Origin: Planctomycetota bacterium
Lineage (GTDB): Bacteria; Planctomycetota; UBA1135; UBA2386
DNA length: 55,236 nt
NCBI GenBank assembly: GCA_016872675.1
Contig: VGZG01000014.1
Location: 1-55,236, forward strand
Direction of reading: 5' to 3'
This document shows, one piece after another, positions 51,662-55,236 of the stretch. The notes under the pieces were generated by a model. It was not told the DNA's origin and searched no databases. It saw only the letters and a list, made by a program, of their open reading frames with translations. A program made the translations under genes and the position numbers. Position 1 is the first letter of the stretch. Every line of letters begins with the position of its first letter.

Positions 51662-52210
51662 TCACTTCGCGATGCGTTCCTTGAACTCCTGCGTCTCCGT
51701 GTCGATGCGCACCTTGTCGCCGACGTCGCAGAGCAGGTTGACCTTCACCTTCATGCCGTTCTCCAGCACGGCTTCCTTCTGGCCGCTGCCGGCGCCGCGG
51801 ATCGGCGGCGAGGTGTCGGTGATCGTCAGGATCGAGTGCTTGGGCGGAAACACCGCCACGAGCTGGTCGTCGACGAAGAAGCCGACGTAGGCCTCGGACG
51901 GCCACTTCAGCGCCTCTTCGGACGCGGCGATCGGGCAGCGCACCTCGTCGCCTGACTCGGTGAAGAACACCTCGACCTGGCCGTCGCGGTAGCTGTGCGA
52001 CAGGTCCTTCTCCTCCTTGTCGAGCACCTCCCACTTCGAGTCGGTGTGTTCCTTCAGTTCCTGGACGCGACCGCTCTGCAGGTCCTTGATGCGCATTTGC
52101 ACGAAGGCGCGGCGGTCGTTGCGAAGGATGTTCCACCACAGCACGCTGCACATGCGTCCTTCGTGGCGCACGAGCATGCCGGGGCGGAGTTCATTGGCGG
52201 CGACGTTCAT
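51662..52210 (-). CDS. efp: Elongation factor P, atypical tip loop
   Basis: A 182-residue protein of normal EF-P length with the three beta-barrel domains; the last has TGQ-region equivalents and ends IDTETQEFKERIAK. EF-P enters stalled ribosomes at proline runs and reaches the P-site tRNA with a modified Lys or Arg in a PGKG-type loop. Here that loop reads LRNDRRAFV, so Asp32 aligns with the usual Lys34 and both the Pro and the Gly are gone. It may be an unmodified or divergent EF-P or a paralogue. ATG 52210. Confidence 0.88.
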   Translation of the reverse strand: MNVAANELRPGMLVRHEGRMCSVLWWNILRNDRRAFVQMRIKDLQSGRVQELKEHTDSKWEVLDKEEKDLSHSYRDGQVEVFFTESGDEVRCPIAASEEALKWPSEAYVGFFVDDQLVAVFPPKHSILTITDTSPPIRGAGSGQKEAVLENGMKVKVNLLCDVGDKVRIDTETQEFKERIAK

Positions 52211-52279
52211 GGGGCGAGGAGGCTAGCGGCGCGCGCGGCGGGTCGCCACCCCCGGGCTGATCCGGTTCGTCGGGCGCGC

Positions 52280-52308
52280 TTGCAACGGCGCGTGGTGGCA
52301 TCCACACT
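52280..52308 (+). promoter_or_regulatory. Possible promoter of the tRNA-Sec gene
   Basis: TTGCAA (52280-52285) and CACACT (52303-52308) are 17 bases apart and end 12 bases before the tRNA. Matches to -35/-10 are 4 of 6 and 3 of 6. Confidence 0.35.
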
Positions 52309-52320
52309 GCGTGTGATCAC

Positions 52321-52419
52321 GGGAGTGCATCCGAGCTGGTGTTCGGCCTGGTCTTCAAAACCTGTGGGGTTCCTCCTCGCGAGGGGCCCGGTGGGTTCGA
52401 TTCCCATGCATTCCCGCCA
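52321..52419 (+). tRNA. selC: tRNA-Sec (anticodon TCA)
   Basis: The 99-base gene has the special selenocysteine layout. The acceptor stem has 8 bp (GGGAGTGC with GCATTCCC) and the T stem 5 bp (GTGGG with CCCAT, loop TTCGATT). The D stem has 6 bp (CCGAGC with GTTCGG, loop TGGT). The anticodon loop CTTCAAA at 52353-52359 gives TCA at 52355-52357. The variable arm is long (about 52367-52389). The discriminator is G52416 and CCA is encoded. The anticodon stem has one T-T mismatch. It inserts selenocysteine at UGA with SelA, SelB and SelD, which are not in the window. Confidence 0.94.
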
Positions 52420-52448
52420 CTCCGCCCGCGATCGCGCGGGCGGAGTGG
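52417..52448 (+). terminator. Terminator stem of the tRNA-Sec gene, including its CCA
   Basis: Bases 52417-52430 pair perfectly with 52435-52448 (14 bp, loop ATCG). The left arm starts with the tRNA's own CCA end, so the terminator and the mature 3' end overlap. Confidence 0.6.
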
Positions 52449-52488
52449 GCGCGGGCGCGGGCCGCGCGCTTGCCGCCGAGGCGCTGGA

Positions 52489-53424
52489 TCATCGCGCCAA
52501 CCGCAGCGTCGCCGCGACCGGCAGATGGTCGCTGCCGAACGACGCGCCGACCGCGCAATCGGCGACCGCGACGCCGTCGCTGACGAGCACGTGGTCGATC
52601 GGGATGCGCAGGAACCACGGCAACTTGCTCGGCCACGTCGGCTGCCAGTTGCCGTTGTCCGCCCGCCGCAAGCCGGTCGCTGCCAGCATCGCGCGGAAGC
52701 CGGAGTTCCACGGCGTGGCGTTGTAGTCGCCGAGCACGACGCGGCGCGCCGGCAGCGGTGTCAGCGCGTCAGCGACCGCGGCGAGACCGAGGTCGCGCGC
52801 TTCGCATGCGTCGCGCAAACCGGGACGCGGCGGGTGCACGCCGAGCACGCCGAGCGGCCCGTGCGGTGTCGTCACTGTCGCGCGTATCGCTGGCGTCCAG
52901 TCGAACGGCAGTGGCCAGACGTCGGCAGAAGCGAGCGGCCAGCGACTGAACAGCGCGACGCCGAAGTAGCCCGGGTCGGGCCGCGCGCGACGGTGGGGCA
53001 GGTGCGCGAGCGCGGGCTCGAGGCACGCCAGCCACTCGGCCGTGACTTCGCTGCAGAACAGCACGTCCGGGTCGCTGGCTTGGATCGTCGCCAGCGCGGC
53101 AGCGGCCGCGACTTCGTTGCCGCGTAGCAGGTTGAGCGCGAGCACGCGCACGGTCGGATCGCCGTCAGCGCCGCGCGCGGGAGCGCGCAGCCATGCCGGC
53201 GCGAGCGCCGCGACTGCCGCTAGCGCGAAGCCGAGCAGCAGCACGAACGAAGCGCGGCCACCGCACAGCAGCGTGAGCACGGCGAACAGCAGGCACCACG
53301 CCCCAGCCTGCGCCGGGAAGCAAGCGAGCAGGTCGAGGGTCCAGTGCGGCGACGCGAGGTGCGGCGCCAGCGCCACCGGGGCGGCGAACAGGCCGAGCAG
53401 CAGGAATACGCGGCGCCAGCGCAT
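52489..53424 (-). CDS. Endonuclease/exonuclease/phosphatase-fold membrane protein
   Basis: A 311-residue protein. Three hydrophobic segments lie in residues 5-80. The catalytic domain (~90-311) has the EEP motifs VLALNLLRGN, the Glu in CSEVTAEW, LGDYNATPWNS, IDHVLVS and the closing SDHLPV. Members cleave phosphodiesters in DNA, RNA or lipids. The active site should face the periplasm or outside if the helices act as an anchor. ATG 53424 was chosen as the start of the first helix. Confidence 0.8.
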   Translation of the reverse strand: MRWRRVFLLLGLFAAPVALAPHLASPHWTLDLLACFPAQAGAWCLLFAVLTLLCGGRASFVLLLGFALAAVAALAPAWLRAPARGADGDPTVRVLALNLLRGNEVAAAAALATIQASDPDVLFCSEVTAEWLACLEPALAHLPHRRARPDPGYFGVALFSRWPLASADVWPLPFDWTPAIRATVTTPHGPLGVLGVHPPRPGLRDACEARDLGLAAVADALTPLPARRVVLGDYNATPWNSGFRAMLAATGLRRADNGNWQPTWPSKLPWFLRIPIDHVLVSDGVAVADCAVGASFGSDHLPVAATLRLAR

Positions 53425-53781
53425 CGATGCCGGGCAGCGAACGGCGGCGCCGCGTCCGGGGCAAGCGCGTAGGTGATCCCTTGGTAGAGGATCGGGCGCA
53501 GCGGGATGAGATCGAGCGGCGACCAGGGCGGTCTGTCCGTGGTCGCGCTGCGCTCGCTGTGTCGCGGGGCCCGGCGCAGGCAGCGTCGTCGGCATGCGGC
53601 CAGCGCGCGAGGTGATGTGGCGGCCGAGGTTTTCGACCGCAATCGGGCGATCCGCAGTCGGGAGGTCGGAATGGACCCATGTTGTGGCCCCACAGATATT
53701 TCGGAGGAGCGGAAACACCGCCCAGCCGGCCGCCAGAACCCGCGCGCTCCTTCGCCGTTCCCCCGCACGCGGACCATCGGC
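53425..53781. other. 357-base gap between divergent genes
   Basis: Open frames here are poor and no gene is convincing. A small stem (TGTGG 53683-53687 with CCACA 53690-53694) lies just before an AT-richer patch (ATATTTC), a possible promoter for the acyl carrier gene. Confidence 0.3.
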
Positions 53782-54066
53782 ATGATCCCGCGCCCGCCGA
53801 TGCCGTTTGCTCCGCCGCCCGACCGCACTGCCGTGCTCGCCGAGTTGCGCGCCTTCGTCGCCAACTGGTTTCGCGACGGCCGCGACGACGGGCTGCTGCC
53901 CGACACGCCGCTGGTCACGTCGGGCATCGTCGATTCGGCGGGCGTCATCGAGGTGGTCGAATTCGTCGAGCGGCGCTTTGGCGCCCGGTTCGAGGACGCG
54001 GACCTGTCGCTGGCCAACTGCAACACGTTGTCCGCGCTCGCCGACCTCGTGGTGCAGCGCCGCTGA
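53782..54066 (+). CDS. Stand-alone acyl carrier protein-like domain
   Basis: A 94-residue protein. The carrier motif LVTSGIVDSAGVIEVVEFVE contains Ser52, the likely phosphopantetheine site; the residue after DS is Ala rather than the usual Leu. A proline-rich start precedes the domain, so ATG 53800 is an alternative start. It looks more like carrier proteins of nonribosomal or specialised pathways than fatty-acid AcpP. No synthase or ligase is next to it. Confidence 0.72.
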   Translation: MIPRPPMPFAPPPDRTAVLAELRAFVANWFRDGRDDGLLPDTPLVTSGIVDSAGVIEVVEFVERRFGARFEDADLSLANCNTLSALADLVVQRR

Positions 54067-54090
54067 GGCGGCGCCCGGACAGCGTTTTTT
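54061..54090 (+). terminator. Intrinsic terminator after the carrier-protein gene
   Basis: CGCTG (54061-54065) pairs with CAGCG (54080-54084), followed at once by six T residues (54085-54090). This is the only hairpin in the window with a proper T-tract. Confidence 0.5.
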
Positions 54091-54103
54091 GTGCGCCGCG
54101 CGA

Positions 54104-54127
54104 CTCGCATGCGAGCACCGTGCTCGC
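54104..54127 (+). promoter_or_regulatory. Overlapping palindromes before nqrM
   Basis: CTCGCATGCGAG (54104-54115) is a perfect palindrome. Its right half also pairs with GCTCGC at 54122-54127. A TATCCT hexamer follows at 54128-54133. The site may bind a regulator of the nqr operon. Confidence 0.35.
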
Positions 54128-54157
54128 TATCCTGCTTGCGCCATTTTTCGGCATCCG

Positions 54158-54337
54158 GTGACGAACGTTCTCCTTCCCATCCTGGTGATCACCGTCCCCG
54201 TGCTGGCGATCGCGCTGCTCGCGGTTGGCGGTCGGAAGCTGTCGGGTTCGTGCGGTGGCATGAATCCAGACGGCAGCTGCCAGCGATGCGGCAAGCACAC
54301 GGGCGAGCCGGAGCCCGAGGGCGCCTGCTCGCGGTGA
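54158..54337 (+). CDS. nqrM: Na+-NQR maturation protein NqrM
   Basis: A 59-residue protein from GTG 54158. One membrane helix (~4-23) is followed by RKLSGSCGG and further cysteines (Cys32, 41, 44, 57), the layout of NqrM (DUF539). NqrM is needed to load iron in the membrane part of the sodium-pumping NADH:quinone oxidoreductase. It lies 40 bases before nqrA; in many genomes it is instead at the end of the nqr operon. The frame is short, but the motif and neighbour agree. Confidence 0.8.
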   Translation: MTNVLLPILVITVPVLAIALLAVGGRKLSGSCGGMNPDGSCQRCGKHTGEPEPEGACSR

Positions 54338-54377
54338 AATCGCGCGGCGCCCGGACCGAATCCAGGCCAGCGAACGA

Positions 54378-55236
54378 ATGACCACCTACACGATCAAGAA
54401 GGGCTTCGACCTCCGACTTGCCGGCAAGCCGGAGTCGGTCCTCGTCGACGCTGCGGAGCCGGCGCGCGTGTGCCTGCAGACCGCGGAGTTCCCCGGCATC
54501 AAGCCGAAGGTCCTGGTCAAGGAAGGCGACATGGTCGTGACCGGCCAGCCGCTGTTCCTCGACAAGACCGACCGCGATCTGGTGTGGTGCTCGCCGACGA
54601 CCGGCACGGTCGCGCGCATCGACTTCGGCGAGCGCCGCTTCCTGCTGCGCCTCGTCATCGACAACGCGGCGGCGACCGGCGGCAAGGAAGAGTTCGCCGC
54701 GATGGCGAAGCCCGCGGGCGACCGCGAGGCGCTGATCAAGGCGATCAAGGGCGCAGGCCTGTGGCCGCTCTTCCGCCAGCGCCCGGTCGGCAAGATGGCC
54801 AACAGCAGCAAGACGCCGGTCGCGATCTACGTCAACGGCATGGACACGGCGCCCAACGCCGCCGATCCGGTCGTCGCGTGCAAGGGCCAGAAGGACCTGC
54901 TGCAGGCGGGCGTCGACCTGCTGAAGAAGCTGTGCCCGACCGTCCACCTGACGCTGCGCGCCGGGGCCGACGCCGGCGACCTGCGCGGGCTCGCGGGCGT
55001 GACCACGCACGAGTTCGCCGGCCCGCACCCCGCCGGCCTCGTCGGCACGCACATCAGCCGCATCCAGCCGCTCAAGCCCGGCGAGGTCTGCTGGGCGCTG
55101 GCCGCGCAGGACGTCGCCCGCCTGGGCGATTGGGCCAAGACCGGCCGCTACCCGGCGAAGGTCGTCGTCGCCGTCGGCGGCAGCGCGGCGACCAACCGCA
55201 AGCACTATAAGGTGCGCCAGAGCGGCCACGTCGGCG
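54378..55236 (+). CDS. nqrA: Na+-NQR subunit A (partial, 3' end outside the window)
   Basis: The frame from ATG 54378 stays open to the window end, giving 286 residues of about 450. It starts MTTYTIKKGFDLRLAGKP and continues with the barrel-sandwich segment KVLVKEGDMVVTGQPLF, then GLWPLFRQRPVGK, NGMDTAPNA, HISRIQPLKPGEVCWALAAQDV and VVVAVGGSAATN, all typical of NqrA. NqrA is the cytoplasmic quinone-linked subunit of the pump. The remaining nqrB-F genes should follow. Confidence 0.93.
   Translation, partial: MTTYTIKKGFDLRLAGKPESVLVDAAEPARVCLQTAEFPGIKPKVLVKEGDMVVTGQPLFLDKTDRDLVWCSPTTGTVARIDFGERRFLLRLVIDNAAATGGKEEFAAMAKPAGDREALIKAIKGAGLWPLFRQRPVGKMANSSKTPVAIYVNGMDTAPNAADPVVACKGQKDLLQAGVDLLKKLCPTVHLTLRAGADAGDLRGLAGVTTHEFAGPHPAGLVGTHISRIQPLKPGEVCWALAAQDVARLGDWAKTGRYPAKVVVAVGGSAATNRKHYKVRQSGHVG

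Noticed and set aside
1-55236. A selenoprotein to match the tRNA-Sec gene
   Set aside because: I found no in-frame TGA joining two parts of a known selenoprotein family in this window.
1-55236. CRISPR arrays, insertion sequences, prophage or rRNA
   Set aside because: No evenly spaced direct repeats, transposase, integrase, phage genes or rRNA-like stretches were seen on reading both strands.

Overview
The window is about 55 kb of very GC-rich DNA, densely coded on both strands, with many 4-base start/stop overlaps (ATGA, GTGA). No plasmid, phage, insertion sequence, rRNA or CRISPR signal was seen. The protein set suggests a Gram-negative member of the Planctomycetota or a close relative. Pointers are large secreted proteins with a shared C-terminal module, an Asp-box glycosidase-like protein, a GH29 fucosidase, Myb-like repeats, an Omp85 protein and Na+-NQR. 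This placement is an inference from family content.

Layout. 1-1.4 kb: tail of an upstream gene, a biotin carboxyl carrier protein and a lipoprotein. 1.5-3.9 kb (minus): a cysteine-rich/mutarotase fusion and a coiled-coil membrane protein. 3.9-6.5 kb: ptsI overlapping a protein with four Myb-like repeats. 6.6-8.8 kb: STAS protein, PAS histidine kinase and response regulator; the kinase has an in-frame TAG near its predicted 5' end. 9-14.7 kb (minus): a TolC/HlyD/MacB-type tripartite exporter operon. 14.9-25.1 kb (plus): coaB, ftsK, a motor-less FtsK-like membrane protein, dnaB, an Omp85 protein, a Nudix hydrolase and a LOG-family protein. 25.1-28.7 kb (minus): a frameshifted CBS gene, a FapA/DUF342 protein and a secreted protein with 13 repeats of 36-37 residues. 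29.1-30.6 kb: elbB and an SDR.

30.7-51.5 kb is rich in secreted proteins: a fungalysin-like metalloprotease, a PKD-domain protein with a duplicated flanking domain, an M14 carboxypeptidase, a PilX-like pilus component, a GH29 lipoprotein, an Asp-box propeller protein and a GHL10 protein. RluA-type pseudouridine synthase, a CDF transporter and CstA lie among them. 51.6-55.2 kb: an EF-P with an acidic residue where Lys/Arg is expected, a tRNA-Sec gene, an endonuclease/phosphatase-fold membrane protein, a lone acyl carrier protein, nqrM and the start of nqrA, which runs off the window.

Main points of interest: a C-terminal module common to four unrelated secreted proteins; a uniform alanine-glutamine signal peptidase site in seven exported proteins; a new-looking 13-copy repeat; an FtsK partner with membrane and winged-helix parts but no motor; an atypical EF-P; tRNA-Sec; and two likely gene-disrupting changes (TAG in the kinase, a -1 frameshift in the CBS gene).
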